DNA of 36,747 nucleotides from a virus, in IMG/VR virus record IMGVR_UViG_3300049432_000053, positions 1 through 36,747 of that record. The stretch is one strand, 5' to 3'. The translations under genes were made by a program, and so were the position numbers. Positions 1-8,258 of the stretch are shown here, one piece after another. Every line of letters begins with the position of its first letter. Position 1 is the stretch's first letter. The notes beneath the pieces are model-generated. The model was not told the DNA's origin. It saw nothing but the letters and a program-made list of their open reading frames with translations, and did not search any database.

Positions 1-18
1 CGCCCCCCCCGGCCGCCC

Positions 19-144
19 ACGACCCGGGAAAAGCACCGACCCCGACCTCCCCCCACCCCGGCGCAGACGACCCCGCCAGCTCAACATCTGGTCCCTCGAG
101 CGAGGCGGGATCCGCGCCCAGGTCGTCTCGTACTCGGCGGAACT
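19..144. repeat. Left copy of terminal direct repeat (circular overlap)
   Basis: These 126 bases are identical to 36622-36747, giving an offset of 36,603, which is the inferred circle length. The repeat lies inside the tail assembly chaperone gene, and joining the two copies gives one continuous reading frame. It is therefore best read as overlap from assembling a circular or circularly permuted molecule, not as a biological terminal repeat. The first 18 bases of the window are C-rich and do not match the sequence before the right copy. Confidence 0.93.
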
Positions 145-262
145 CTGGGGCTGCTTCGGACTCACCATGATCACCGTGTGGGAGATCGACGGCCCGACGT
201 TCGCGTCCCTGTGCAGCGACATCGACCGGCGCAGAGCGTCAGCTGAACGGAAGGAGACCTAG
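19..262 (+). CDS. Tail assembly chaperone, 3' part (gpG end and gpT-like -1 extension)
   Basis: This continues the gene that starts at 36297. In the zero frame it ends at TGA 168-170, giving a 158-residue G-like protein with a Pro/Ser/Thr-rich tail. If ribosomes slip back one base at GGGAAAA (26-32), translation continues to TAG 260-262 and gives about 189 residues. The extension starts STDPDLPPP and contains the hydrophobic segment AELWGCFGLTMITVWEI. In lambda-like siphophages the G and GT products coat the tape measure protein before tail tube polymerisation. The tape measure gene starts at the next base, as expected for this family. The two frames are seen directly; slippage is inferred from the heptamer and the gene order. 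Confidence 0.85.
26..32 (+). other. Programmed -1 frameshift slippery heptamer (left copy)
   Basis: The heptamer G GGA AAA is in the correct zero-frame phase (CCG GGA AAA GCA) and fits the X XXY YYZ rule; lambda G-T uses G GGA AAG. Slippage leads into an open frame that ends directly before the tape measure gene. The same heptamer appears at 36629-36635 in the right copy of the repeat. Confidence 0.85.
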
Positions 263-3244
263 GTGGCCAGCCAGACCCGTCGGGTCGTCTTCGATTTCCT
301 CGGCCGGACCGGTGATCTCGACCGGGCTTTCGGACGGGTGACCGAGCAGGCGGCCCGCCTGGACGGTTCGATGAAGCATCTGGGCGGCGGGATGCTGTCC
401 GCCGGGGCGGCTGCCGCCGCGGTGGCCGGCCCTGTCCTGGCCGGCGGCGCGGCGTTCGTGGCTTTCGCTGCCGTGTCCGGTCCGGCCATCAAGAAGGTGA
501 TCGCCGCCCAGGGCGACCTGGCGGGGTCCTGGGGAACCCTGACCACCAACCAGAAGGCGTCCTCGCTGATCATGCGGGGGCTGACGGATGACTTCGAGAA
601 GCTCACCGACGCCTTCCAGCCGCAGGGCCTGGCGGTGTTCAACACCGTTCTGGGCGCGGCCAAGACCGAGATGCCCGCCTTCGACAAGCTGGTGAAGTCC
701 ACGGCGCTGTCGATGCAGGGACTGACCGACAAGTTCGCGGGCTTTGTGACCGGGCCGGTGGATGGGTTCCTGGCGTTCGCGGCCAAGAACGCCCCGCAGG
801 CCCTGGACCAGCTCGGCACGACCTTCACCACCACGGGCACCTTGGCGCTGAAGGTCGTCGAGGACCTCGCACCGCTCGGGTTCTCCCTGATCTCGGTGGC
901 CAACGGGGGGCTGGGCCTGGTCAACTCCCTGGCCCACATCAACCCGCTGCTGTCCCAGTTCGCGATCACGACGTTGCTGCTGCGCGGGCCGATCGGCGGG
1001 CTGGTCAACGGCATCGGTTCCATGGCGACCCGGATGCGGTCGGCGGCTGGGGCGGGTGAGGGCCTGTCCCGCAGCGCCCGCCTGGCCAACGTCGCGGCGG
1101 CGGCAGGCCCGCAGCTGTGGCTGACCGCGGCCGCCGCGATCGGCTTCTTCGCGATCAAGATGTTCACCGCCAAACGCGCGGGTGATGAGTTCATCGAGGC
1201 GTTGCGCTCCCAGCACGACGCGGTCGGCAACAACGTGGCGGGGTATCAGCAGCTCACCACTGACATCCTGCCCAAGCTCGCCGCAGCGCAGAAGCGGGTG
1301 TCGGACCTGGCCAAGGCCGACCAGGCGGCCACCCCCGCATGGTCGCTGGCCTACCGGGACGTCGGCCTGTACAAGGACGAACTCGAGCGGACCACGACCG
1401 CGATCAACCACATCAACCAGGGGTCCAAGCAACTCGCCGACACCTACGGGGTCACCTCTAAGCAGGCCATCGCCCTCGCGAACGCTTCCGGGGTCGACCT
1501 GACCAAGGCCATCGGGAGTAACGGCGAGCTCACCGCCGAGGCCACCCAGAAGATCCGGAACTACCGGGTCGCGGTCGAGGCCGCCAAGGACCCGACCACG
1601 CTCCTGTCGCTGGCCATGGAGGACGCGAGCAACTCCACCCTGCAGATGAAGGACCGCACCACCGCCCTGGCGGGCGCGTTCGACGCCGTGTTCAACCCGA
1701 CGCTGGCGGCGTTCAACGCCACGACCCAGCTGAAGGACGGGTACCGGCGGCTGATCGATCAGATGGACAAGGCCAAGGGCCGGTTCTCCGGGAACACCGA
1801 GGCCTCCGGTGCGCTCCGGGCGGCGTTCGCTTCCCAGCTCGGCACCGTGAAGGACCTGTACACCGCGACGTTCACCCAGACGAAGTCAACGGACGCGGCG
1901 TCCAAGTCGGTGCGTAACCAGATCCCCGTCCTGTACGCCATGGCCGGCGGTAACAAGGAGGCCCGCAAGCAGATCGACGCGCTCGCCCAGGTGACCGGGA
2001 ACGCCGCCGCCGTCACCAACACCAGCCGTAAGAACTTCCTGAGCGCCGCGAGCTCCATGGGGATCGGTGCCGACAAGGCCAAGGAACTGTGGGCGGCCCT
2101 GCAGAAGTTCAAGTCCCGCAAGGTCGGGCTGTTCATCGACGCCGAGGGCAAGTGGAAACTGCCCGCCACCCGGGTCTCGGCCTACGCCACCGGCGGCCCG
2201 GTGCCCGCCATCGGCCCCGGGGCGTCCCGCCTGCACGACTCGGTCCCGGCGATCTTGAGAGTGGACGAACACGTATGGACGCCGGAGGAAACTGACGCGG
2301 TCGGCGGGCACGGGGCGATGCTGCGGCTACGGCAGGCCGCCCTCGCGGGGAGATTGAAGGGGTTCGCCGGCGGCGGCCGCGTCGGCAGCGGTTCCCTGCT
2401 GACCGATCCGGGTGTCGTCGGGTCGGTCATCAAGCCGATCGAGGACGGCTATCAGTCGATGCTGTCGGACCTGGCCAAGTCCTACGCGCTGGCGTTCAAG
2501 AAGGCGTTCGGCGGGTCGACCAGCGTGGTGGCGGCGGCGCGCTCCCAGATCGGGCTGCCCTACTCCTGGGGTGGTGGCGGCACCGGCGGCCCCTCCTACG
2601 GGATCGGCCGGGGCGCGGGCACCTTCGGGTTCGACTGCTCGGGGCTGACGGAGTACAGCTGGTGGAAGGGCGCGCACCAGGCGATCGGCGGGGTCACGAA
2701 CTCCCAGTGGGCCAACTCCTTCCCGATCTCGGGTCCGCGCCCTGGGGCGCTGGCGTTCCCGCACGGGCCCGGTGTGCACGTCATGCTCGGCTCCGACCGG
2801 CCCGGGTACGTCATCCAGGCCCCCTACACCGGGTCCTTCGTGCAGGAGGTCCAGCGGTCCTCGGGAGGGTGGCGGTGGCCCAAGGGCGCCGGGTACGCCG
2901 CCGGCGGGAAGGTCCGCAAGTGGGGGCAGGACTACATCGGCGGCTACCAGGTCGGCCACGACCAGGTGATGACGAACCTGGCCGGGATCGCCGGCGGCCG
3001 CCGCCGGGCCCGGGGCGGGCCGGTCGCGCCCGGGGTGCCCTACCTGGTCGGTGAGCACGAGGCCGAAGTGTTCACCCCCACCACCGGCGGGACGGTGTCC
3101 CCGCTGGGCGGCACCACGATCATCCAGCAGATCGAGCTCAACGTCCTGGTCCCGCCCACGGTCGACAAGGGCCGGGTCGGCGCTGAGGTCGCGCAGGCGC
3201 TGTGGGCCTACAAGGACCGCGGCGGGAAGCTGCCGCCCCCATGA
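263..3244 (+). CDS. Tape measure protein with C-terminal NlpC/P60 peptidase domain
   Basis: This 993-residue protein would set tail length and act at DNA ejection. It is the longest gene of the tail block and follows the frameshifted chaperone. The GTG start at 263 has AAGGAG at 251-256 and directly follows the chaperone stop. An Ala/Gly/Val-rich hydrophobic segment near residues 50-75 could enter the membrane. The long middle part is helical. Near residues 755-870 it has an NlpC/P60 cysteine peptidase domain, with Cys792 in FDCSGL and His839 in GPGVHVMLG as likely catalytic residues. That domain would cut peptidoglycan peptides to let the tail tip through the wall. The C-terminus is Gly-rich. 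Fusion of a lytic domain to the tape measure is common in phages of Gram-positive hosts. Confidence 0.9.
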   Translation: MASQTRRVVFDFLGRTGDLDRAFGRVTEQAARLDGSMKHLGGGMLSAGAAAAAVAGPVLAGGAAFVAFAAVSGPAIKKVIAAQGDLAGSWGTLTTNQKASSLIMRGLTDDFEKLTDAFQPQGLAVFNTVLGAAKTEMPAFDKLVKSTALSMQGLTDKFAGFVTGPVDGFLAFAAKNAPQALDQLGTTFTTTGTLALKVVEDLAPLGFSLISVANGGLGLVNSLAHINPLLSQFAITTLLLRGPIGGLVNGIGSMATRMRSAAGAGEGLSRSARLANVAAAAGPQLWLTAAAAIGFFAIKMFTAKRAGDEFIEALRSQHDAVGNNVAGYQQLTTDILPKLAAAQKRVSDLAKADQAATPAWSLAYRDVGLYKDELERTTTAINHINQGSKQLADTYGVTSKQAIALANASGVDLTKAIGSNGELTAEATQKIRNYRVAVEAAKDPTTLLSLAMEDASNSTLQMKDRTTALAGAFDAVFNPTLAAFNATTQLKDGYRRLIDQMDKAKGRFSGNTEASGALRAAFASQLGTVKDLYTATFTQTKSTDAASKSVRNQIPVLYAMAGGNKEARKQIDALAQVTGNAAAVTNTSRKNFLSAASSMGIGADKAKELWAALQKFKSRKVGLFIDAEGKWKLPATRVSAYATGGPVPAIGPGASRLHDSVPAILRVDEHVWTPEETDAVGGHGAMLRLRQAALAGRLKGFAGGGRVGSGSLLTDPGVVGSVIKPIEDGYQSMLSDLAKSYALAFKKAFGGSTSVVAAARSQIGLPYSWGGGGTGGPSYGIGRGAGTFGFDCSGLTEYSWWKGAHQAIGGVTNSQWANSFPISGPRPGALAFPHGPGVHVMLGSDRPGYVIQAPYTGSFVQEVQRSSGGWRWPKGAGYAAGGKVRKWGQDYIGGYQVGHDQVMTNLAGIAGGRRRARGGPVAPGVPYLVGEHEAEVFTPTTGGTVSPLGGTTIIQQIELNVLVPPTVDKGRVGAEVAQALWAYKDRGGKLPPP

Positions 3245-4530
3245 CCGACGTACAGGAACCCACCCTCCGCACCGAGACGGCGTTCGCGGGGGCGTCGACG
3301 TCGACGCTGCTGCACCTGGACGACCCGACGCGCGGCCTGCTCGGCACCGGAACGCTGGGGTCGGGGGCGTCCGAGACACCGGACTGGACGGACCTCACCT
3401 CGCGGTTCCGGTCGATGACGACCAACCGGGGATCCCGCCGGATCGACTCGCCGATCATCGGCTACGACCCGGGCACCCTGGCGGTCGTCTATGACAACCA
3501 GGACCGCGGCCTGGACCCGGCCAACCTCGCCGGCCCGTATGTGTCCGGCGGGGTTACCCAGCTCACCGCGATGCGCGCGACCCGGGTCCTGGCCACCTGG
3601 GATGGGGTCACCTACGAGGTGTGGCGTGGGTTCACCGACAACTTCGACGTCGTGTGGATGGACCCCGGCGACTCCGAGACGACCCTGACCGCCAGCGACG
3701 GGTTCAAGGTCCTGACCGGTGTCGACCGGACCGGTGGCGGATCGGCCGGGGTCGGGGAGACCACCGGCGCCAGGATCAACCGGATCCTCGATTCGGCGGC
3801 CTGGCCGTCCGCGGACCGGATCGTGGCCACCGGGGACAGCACCGTGCAGGGCACCGCGCTGGGCGGGCCCGCCCTGGCCGAACTCCAGCTCACCGCCGAC
3901 TCCGAAATCGGCGAGCTGTACATGGACGGCGGCGGCCGGGTCGTGTTCCGGAACCGGCAGGCGATCTTGACCGATGCCCGGTCGAACACCTCGCAGGCCA
4001 CCTTCGGGGACTCCGGCAGCGAACTGCCCTACAAGGACCTGAAGATGTCCGCCGACGGGTCCACGTTCTACAACCAGATCAAGGTGACCCGGGCGGGCGG
4101 CACCGAGCAGATCGCCCAGGACGCCACCTCCCAGGCCCTGCTCTACACCAAGACGTTCCGGCCGACGGCCGAGCCGATCCTGCAGACCGACGCCGACGCC
4201 CTGGCCTACGCCCAGTGGCTGCTGCACATCAGCGTCAGCCCGGAGATCCGCTTCACCGAGATCACCATCGACGCCTATGTCGACCCTGACGACCTGTTCC
4301 CGCAGGTCCTGGGCCGCCAGATCGGCGACCGGATCACCATCCGCCGGCGGCCGCCGGGCGGCGGGACCCTCATCGAACGGGACTGCTTCATCCGCGGCAT
4401 CTCCCACAACGTCGCCGCCCAGAGCTGGCTGACCACCTTCACGCTGCAGGACGCCGAGAAGTACGGATCCTTCCTCGTGCTCGACAACACGATCTTGGGC
4501 CGTCTCGACTACAACGCGCTCGCCTACTAG
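3241..4530 (+). CDS. Minor tail protein (distal tail/hub-like)
   Basis: This 429-residue protein starts at ATG 3241, overlapping the tape measure stop by ATGA, so the two are probably translationally coupled. It starts MTDVQEPTLRTETAF and is mostly beta-rich with many Gly, Thr and Asp residues; no transmembrane segment is visible. The position directly after the tape measure is where siphophages encode the distal tail or hub proteins that close the tail tube and anchor fibres. The content fits that role, but no diagnostic motif was recognised, so the exact subunit is uncertain. A longer antisense frame over this gene is a codon-bias shadow. Confidence 0.65.
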   Translation: MTDVQEPTLRTETAFAGASTSTLLHLDDPTRGLLGTGTLGSGASETPDWTDLTSRFRSMTTNRGSRRIDSPIIGYDPGTLAVVYDNQDRGLDPANLAGPYVSGGVTQLTAMRATRVLATWDGVTYEVWRGFTDNFDVVWMDPGDSETTLTASDGFKVLTGVDRTGGGSAGVGETTGARINRILDSAAWPSADRIVATGDSTVQGTALGGPALAELQLTADSEIGELYMDGGGRVVFRNRQAILTDARSNTSQATFGDSGSELPYKDLKMSADGSTFYNQIKVTRAGGTEQIAQDATSQALLYTKTFRPTAEPILQTDADALAYAQWLLHISVSPEIRFTEITIDAYVDPDDLFPQVLGRQIGDRITIRRRPPGGGTLIERDCFIRGISHNVAAQSWLTTFTLQDAEKYGSFLVLDNTILGRLDYNALAY

Positions 4531-4542
4531 GAGGACCTTGAG

Positions 4543-5052
4543 ATGACAGCGGTACCCGGGACCTTCCTCGCCGGCGCCGTGCTGGCCGCCGCCAGCATGG
4601 AAGCGATCATGAAACGGCCGTTGATCATGGTCGGGCGGAACACCGCGCAGTCGATCACCACGTCGACGGTCACGGTGGTGGGCTGGAACACCGAGGGCAG
4701 CGACGACGACGCCATGCACGACAACGTCACGAACAACTCCCGATTGACGATCCCCGCCTCCTGCGGCGGGTGGTGGATCTGGGCCGTGTGCATCCCCTGG
4801 GCGGCCAACGCCACCGGCGCCCGCGAAGTCGGGCTGCGCGTGAACGGCGGGTCGGGCATCGCCATCGACCGCAACAGCCCCGGGGCCGCGGTCGGCCACT
4901 ACAACCAGGGCATCGGGATCTTCCCGACGGCCCTGAATGCCGGTGACTACGTCGAGGCGCAGGTGTGGCAGTCCTCGGGCGGCTCGCTGAACATCGACAA
5001 CACCGCGTTCCAAGGCGCATGGATGGCCGGTTTCTGGCTGAGGAGGGCCTGA
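4543..5052 (+). CDS. Minor tail/receptor-binding-like structural protein
   Basis: This 169-residue protein has an N-terminal hydrophobic/Ala-rich stretch, then a beta-rich domain (about residues 35-168) with the pattern RLTIPASCGGWWIWAVCIPW, VGLRVNGG, and GDYVEAQVWQSSGG near the end. This resembles the jelly-roll folds (C1q/TNF-like) at the tips of phage tail fibres. The start ATG 4543 has GGAGGACC upstream. It lies between the hub-like protein and another small structural gene. A role in host binding is inferred from fold impression and position. Confidence 0.55.
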   Translation: MTAVPGTFLAGAVLAAASMEAIMKRPLIMVGRNTAQSITTSTVTVVGWNTEGSDDDAMHDNVTNNSRLTIPASCGGWWIWAVCIPWAANATGAREVGLRVNGGSGIAIDRNSPGAAVGHYNQGIGIFPTALNAGDYVEAQVWQSSGGSLNIDNTAFQGAWMAGFWLRRA

Positions 5053-5057
5053 CAGTG

Positions 5058-5537
5058 ATGACCAACGAGGAACTCGAAGCGGACCTGAACCTGCTGCGCA
5101 CCCAGGTCCCGACCCTGGAAGAGCAGCTGTTCTCCGTGGTCGTGCCGTGCTGGAACAACACCTCCGACAAGATCAGCGGCGCGACCGCGATGACATTGCT
5201 CATCGCCCCGATCCCGTTGCGGATCCTTTCCGCGGTGTGCAGCTGGGATTACTGGAACCTGCCCGCCCACGAGGCGAACTACTGGAAGGCCGACCTGAAC
5301 CGGGGCACCGGCCCAGACGGGTTCACCAGCATCGCCATCAAGACGACCCAGACGACCGGCGCCCTCGCCGGCGGCGCCGTCACCGCACGCAAGGCATGGC
5401 CGCTCGACAGCGCGAACTGGGGCGGCGCGGACCTGGCGGCCGGTGACCTGCTGCGCCTGACCGCCTCCCCGATCGGATCGCCCGCCTCGGACTGGGACCT
5501 GCCGATGACCGTGACCATCCGATACCGGCCCCTCTAG
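5058..5537 (+). CDS. Putative minor tail protein
   Basis: This protein of about 159 residues starts MTNEELEADLNLLRTQVPTLEEQ, a short coiled-coil leader of the sort that trimerises tail fibres. A beta-rich domain with several Trp residues and the ending MTVTIRYRPL follows. The start could be ATG 5058 or the in-frame GTG at 5055; AGGAGG at 5041-5046 serves either. It resembles the preceding gene in size and style and is probably also part of the tail tip. No family was recognised. Confidence 0.55.
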   Translation: MTNEELEADLNLLRTQVPTLEEQLFSVVVPCWNNTSDKISGATAMTLLIAPIPLRILSAVCSWDYWNLPAHEANYWKADLNRGTGPDGFTSIAIKTTQTTGALAGGAVTARKAWPLDSANWGGADLAAGDLLRLTASPIGSPASDWDLPMTVTIRYRPL

Positions 5538-5546
5538 GAGATCACC

Positions 5547-5765
5547 ATGCAGGAGATGCGACACGGCGAGGACGGCAAGTCCTGGCTGTGCATGGCCGAC
5601 GACTGCGACAACACCGCCACGCACGGATGGGCGCAGGCCACCGAGGACGGGACCAAGGCAGTCGAGGCGTGCGAGAAGCACAAGCTCGATGACGACCTGG
5701 CCGCCCTCCTGCACGGCGAGACCTGTCAGGCCCCGCCCGAATGCACCTGCAAGGCCAAGGCGTGA
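5547..5765 (+). CDS. Small Cys/His-rich protein (putative zinc-binding)
   Basis: This 72-residue protein carries WLCMADDCDNTATHGW, then CEKHK and a terminal CQAPPECTCK, a spacing that suggests one small zinc-binding knuckle. GGAG lies just upstream (5537-5540). It overlaps the following phosphoesterase start by GTGA, so it is in the same transcription unit. Function is unknown. Confidence 0.55.
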   Translation: MQEMRHGEDGKSWLCMADDCDNTATHGWAQATEDGTKAVEACEKHKLDDDLAALLHGETCQAPPECTCKAKA

Positions 5766-6640
5766 CGACCCGGCCGTGGCCGCTCCCACCGACCGGCGGC
5801 CTGCTGATCCACCATGTGTCCGACACGCACTTCGGGTACCGGCCCTGGTCCTACGCCGAGTCCGACCACATGCAGAACGACCTGCTCGACAACCTCGTCC
5901 CGCCCCCCGATGTGTTCGTGCACACCGGAGACATCACCGACCACGGGGCACCTACCGAAGACCTCTACGCCCTCAGCTGGCTGGACCACGCCGCGCGGGA
6001 TGCGCCGAGCCTCATCGCGATGGGCAACCACGACATCCGCGACCGGGCCGTCCACACCCGCGCCACCTGGGAACAGGTCTACGGGCAGTCCGCGAACACC
6101 TACGTCGACGTCCAAGGGATCCGCCTGGTGACGTTCGCCGTCGACAGCTTCACCGGCACCACCTCATCATGGGTCGTCCCGCCCACGACCTGGGCGTGGC
6201 TCGACACCGTCATCGCCGAGGCACCCGGGCAGGTCATCCTCGTCGACCACTACCCGCCGCAAGAGCTGGGCGTGGGCAGCGCGAACTACCTGCAACCCGC
6301 GGCCAGCCTCGACGACCTGGTGTCCGGCCACCCCAACATCGCCGGGATGCTGTGCGGGCACATGCACCTGGAGCTGGCCGACCCCGACGCCGCCCAGTTC
6401 CTCACCATCGGCGGCCGCCCCCTACCAGTGCTGTGTGACATTTCCTCCATGCTCAGCCTCGACGGGCACAGCAGAGACCAGTCCGCACAGATCCAGTCCC
6501 ACAGCGCCTACGTCACCGTCCTGGAAGACCGGTGGGAGATCCGCTACCGGGCACACGGCACACACGCCTGGACCGGCCCAGGCGGGCAGCGCGTCACCAC
6601 CCTGGACCTGGCGGCGGCGACCGTGACGAGGGGCATGTGA
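5762..6640 (+). CDS. Calcineurin-like metallophosphoesterase
   Basis: This 292-residue protein shows the full set of metallophosphoesterase motifs in order: DTHFG (D-x-H), GDITDHG, GNHD, a central VDHYPP and the terminal GHMH. Together these ligands bind two metal ions and hydrolyse phosphoesters. The start is GTG 5762, overlapping the previous stop by GTGA; an upstream in-frame ATG at 5741 lies inside the previous gene. Such enzymes occur in tail modules of actinobacteriophages, where they may act on wall teichoic acid phosphodiesters or nucleotides. The substrate cannot be read from sequence. No signal peptide is seen. Confidence 0.85.
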   Translation: MTTRPWPLPPTGGLLIHHVSDTHFGYRPWSYAESDHMQNDLLDNLVPPPDVFVHTGDITDHGAPTEDLYALSWLDHAARDAPSLIAMGNHDIRDRAVHTRATWEQVYGQSANTYVDVQGIRLVTFAVDSFTGTTSSWVVPPTTWAWLDTVIAEAPGQVILVDHYPPQELGVGSANYLQPAASLDDLVSGHPNIAGMLCGHMHLELADPDAAQFLTIGGRPLPVLCDISSMLSLDGHSRDQSAQIQSHSAYVTVLEDRWEIRYRAHGTHAWTGPGGQRVTTLDLAAATVTRGM

Positions 6641-7029
6641 TGGTCGCCCAGATGCGGCTGTGGCGGCGGGTCGGACGGCGCGGCGTCACCCTGCTGTTCC
6701 TCGCGCTTCTGGACCTGCTCTACCCGATCGGGCTGGCCGGGCAGCCAGCAGTGGCCCGCGCCGGGTACGAGCTGCTCGCCCCGTGGCAGGTGTGGGCCGG
6801 CCTCTGGGCGGCGACCGGGCTGGTGTGCCTGACCCAGGCGTTCGCCCGCCGGGATCGGATCGCGTTCACCGCGGCCGTCGCGATCAAACTCGCGTGGGGG
6901 TCGACCTCGTTGGCGGCCTGGACGATGGGCGTCAGCCCGCGAGGCTGGCTTCCCGCCCTGGTGTGGCTGGCGTTCGCCGGGCTGATCGCCGTCATCGCGA
7001 CATGGCCTGAAGAGTGGGACCGCCTATGA
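6640..7029 (+). CDS. Small multi-pass membrane protein
   Basis: This 129-residue protein has about four hydrophobic segments: GVTLLFLALLDLLYPIGLAG, the region around VWAGLWAATGLVCL, the region around AVAIKLAW, and LPALVWLAFAGLIAVIATW. The N-terminus is basic (RLWRRVGRR). The start ATG 6640 shares one base with the previous stop, and an in-frame GTG lies directly before it. It precedes a membrane-anchored coiled-coil protein and the endolysin, so a role in lysis or at the membrane is possible. No holin family was recognised. Confidence 0.5.
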   Translation: MVAQMRLWRRVGRRGVTLLFLALLDLLYPIGLAGQPAVARAGYELLAPWQVWAGLWAATGLVCLTQAFARRDRIAFTAAVAIKLAWGSTSLAAWTMGVSPRGWLPALVWLAFAGLIAVIATWPEEWDRL

Positions 7030-7355
7030 CCGTCTCAGGGACGCTGATGCAGGCCGCGCTCGCAGCGTTGATCGCGGGAGTACCAACGGCGATCGGCGGC
7101 ACGTTCGCCTACCGGCAGGCCACCCGGGTCCAGCGGAACGCCGACCGGGCCGCGTTCACCGACGACCTGCAGGAGGAGCTTGCAGCGCTGCGGTCGGCGG
7201 TGGGCGAGGCCCGCACGGAGTGCGACCAGCTCCGCCACCGGCTGCGCGGGGCGATGGAGTACCTGGACCTGTGCCTGGCGACGATGCGGCAAGCGGGCAT
7301 GGACCCGCCGCCCGTGCCGTCGATCACCCGCTACCCGTGGGAAGGAGATTTCTGA
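7026..7355 (+). CDS. Membrane-anchored coiled-coil protein (lysis cassette)
   Basis: This 109-residue protein starts at ATG 7026 (ATGA overlap). An N-terminal hydrophobic segment, LMQAALAALIAGVPTAIGGTF, is followed by a heptad-rich helix, DDLQEELAALRSAVGEARTECDQLRHRL, and a Pro-rich tail. One membrane anchor plus a coiled coil next to the endolysin suggests a holin-like or endolysin-regulating protein. This is inferred from topology and place only. Confidence 0.5.
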   Translation: MTVSGTLMQAALAALIAGVPTAIGGTFAYRQATRVQRNADRAAFTDDLQEELAALRSAVGEARTECDQLRHRLRGAMEYLDLCLATMRQAGMDPPPVPSITRYPWEGDF

Positions 7356-8077
7356 TGGACATCGTCAGCAGGACAGCGTGGGGTGCCCGGCCCCCGAAGT
7401 CCCGGATCGCCACCACCTGGGGGCGGCGCACGGAGTTCGTCGTGCACCATAGTGAAGGCCCCCCGCACGCCACCGTGCGCAGCATCCAGAACTTCCACAT
7501 GGACGTGCGCGGATGGAACGACATCGCCTACAACTTTCTGGTCCGCGATGACGGGATGATCTACGAGGGTCGCGGCTGGCTGGTCGTCGGGGCGCACGCC
7601 ACCGGCCACAACACCAGCGGGATCGGTGTGTGCTACCTGGGGTACAACGCCCCAACCGACGCGGCGAAGGCCAGCATCCGGGCCCTGTACGACTACGCCT
7701 GCGGCAAGACCGGGCACGCCCTGCTGAAGAAGGGGCACGGGCAGCTCAGCCAGAACTCGACTGACTGCCCCGGCTCGGCGCTGCTCGCCTGGGTCAAGGG
7801 CGGGATGACGGTCGAGGTCGAGCCCCAACCGCCGGCGACGGTCCCACCGTGGCCGCGTCGCGTCCTCATCGAACGTGACCCCGAGATGCACGGAGACGAC
7901 GTCCTCGCATGGCAACGGCAGATGAAGAAGCGCGGCTGGTCAATCACCGTCGACGGCTTCTACGGCGAGGACAGCGCCGACATCGCCGAGACGTTCCAGC
8001 GCGAGAAGAACCTGACCATCGACCGCAAGGTCGGTGCCGAGACATGGGCCGCCGCATGGTCGGCCCCGGTGACCTGA
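7355..8077 (+). CDS. Endolysin: N-acetylmuramoyl-L-alanine amidase with peptidoglycan-binding domain
   Basis: This 240-residue lysin has an N-terminal Amidase_2/PGRP-type domain (about residues 1-150): RTAWGARPP, FVVHHSEG with the first zinc His, YNFLVRDDGMIYEGRGW, GAHATGHN, and the later GHGQLSQNSTDCPG with the remaining His and Cys ligands. It would cut the bond between MurNAc and L-Ala in host peptidoglycan. After a Pro-rich linker, a PG_binding_1-like domain (about residues 170-238; DVLAWQRQMKKRGW, VDGFYGEDS) anchors it to the wall. The start ATG 7355 shares one base with the previous stop, and GAAGGAG sits at 7341-7347. No signal peptide is present, so export needs a holin. Confidence 0.93.
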   Translation: MDIVSRTAWGARPPKSRIATTWGRRTEFVVHHSEGPPHATVRSIQNFHMDVRGWNDIAYNFLVRDDGMIYEGRGWLVVGAHATGHNTSGIGVCYLGYNAPTDAAKASIRALYDYACGKTGHALLKKGHGQLSQNSTDCPGSALLAWVKGGMTVEVEPQPPATVPPWPRRVLIERDPEMHGDDVLAWQRQMKKRGWSITVDGFYGEDSADIAETFQREKNLTIDRKVGAETWAAAWSAPVT

Positions 8078-8087
8078 GGAGGTCGCG

Positions 8088-8258
8088 ATGCTCAGATACG
8101 CAAAAGCGCTCGTCGCCGCGGCGGCGGCCGGGACCGGCACCCTGCTGACCGCCATGGCCGACGACAAGGTGACGTCCGGCGAATGGGTGCTCGTCGCCCT
8201 GGCCGTCCTCGGCGCCCTCGGCGTGACCTACGCCGTCCCGAACAGGCAGGACCTGTGA
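8088..8258 (+). CDS. Holin-like small membrane protein
   Basis: This 56-residue protein starts MLRYAKALVAAAAAGTGTLL, turns at DDKVTSGEW, and has a second hydrophobic segment, VLVALAVLGALGVTYAV, before the basic end PNRQDL. Two membrane segments with a charged turn, directly downstream of the endolysin, is the usual form of a small actinophage holin. The start ATG 8088 has GAGGAGG 7 bases upstream (8077-8083 region). Confidence 0.65.
   Translation: MLRYAKALVAAAAAGTGTLLTAMADDKVTSGEWVLVALAVLGALGVTYAVPNRQDL

Noticed and set aside
19-144. A biological long terminal repeat of a linear phage genome
   Set aside because: The repeat lies in the middle of the tail chaperone gene and its two copies join in frame, which fits circular overlap better; terminal repeats normally lie near terminase.
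3208-5013. A 601-codon open frame on the minus strand over the minor tail genes
   Set aside because: It is a GC-codon-bias shadow: no ribosome site, no recognisable domain, and it is antisense to well-supported structural genes.
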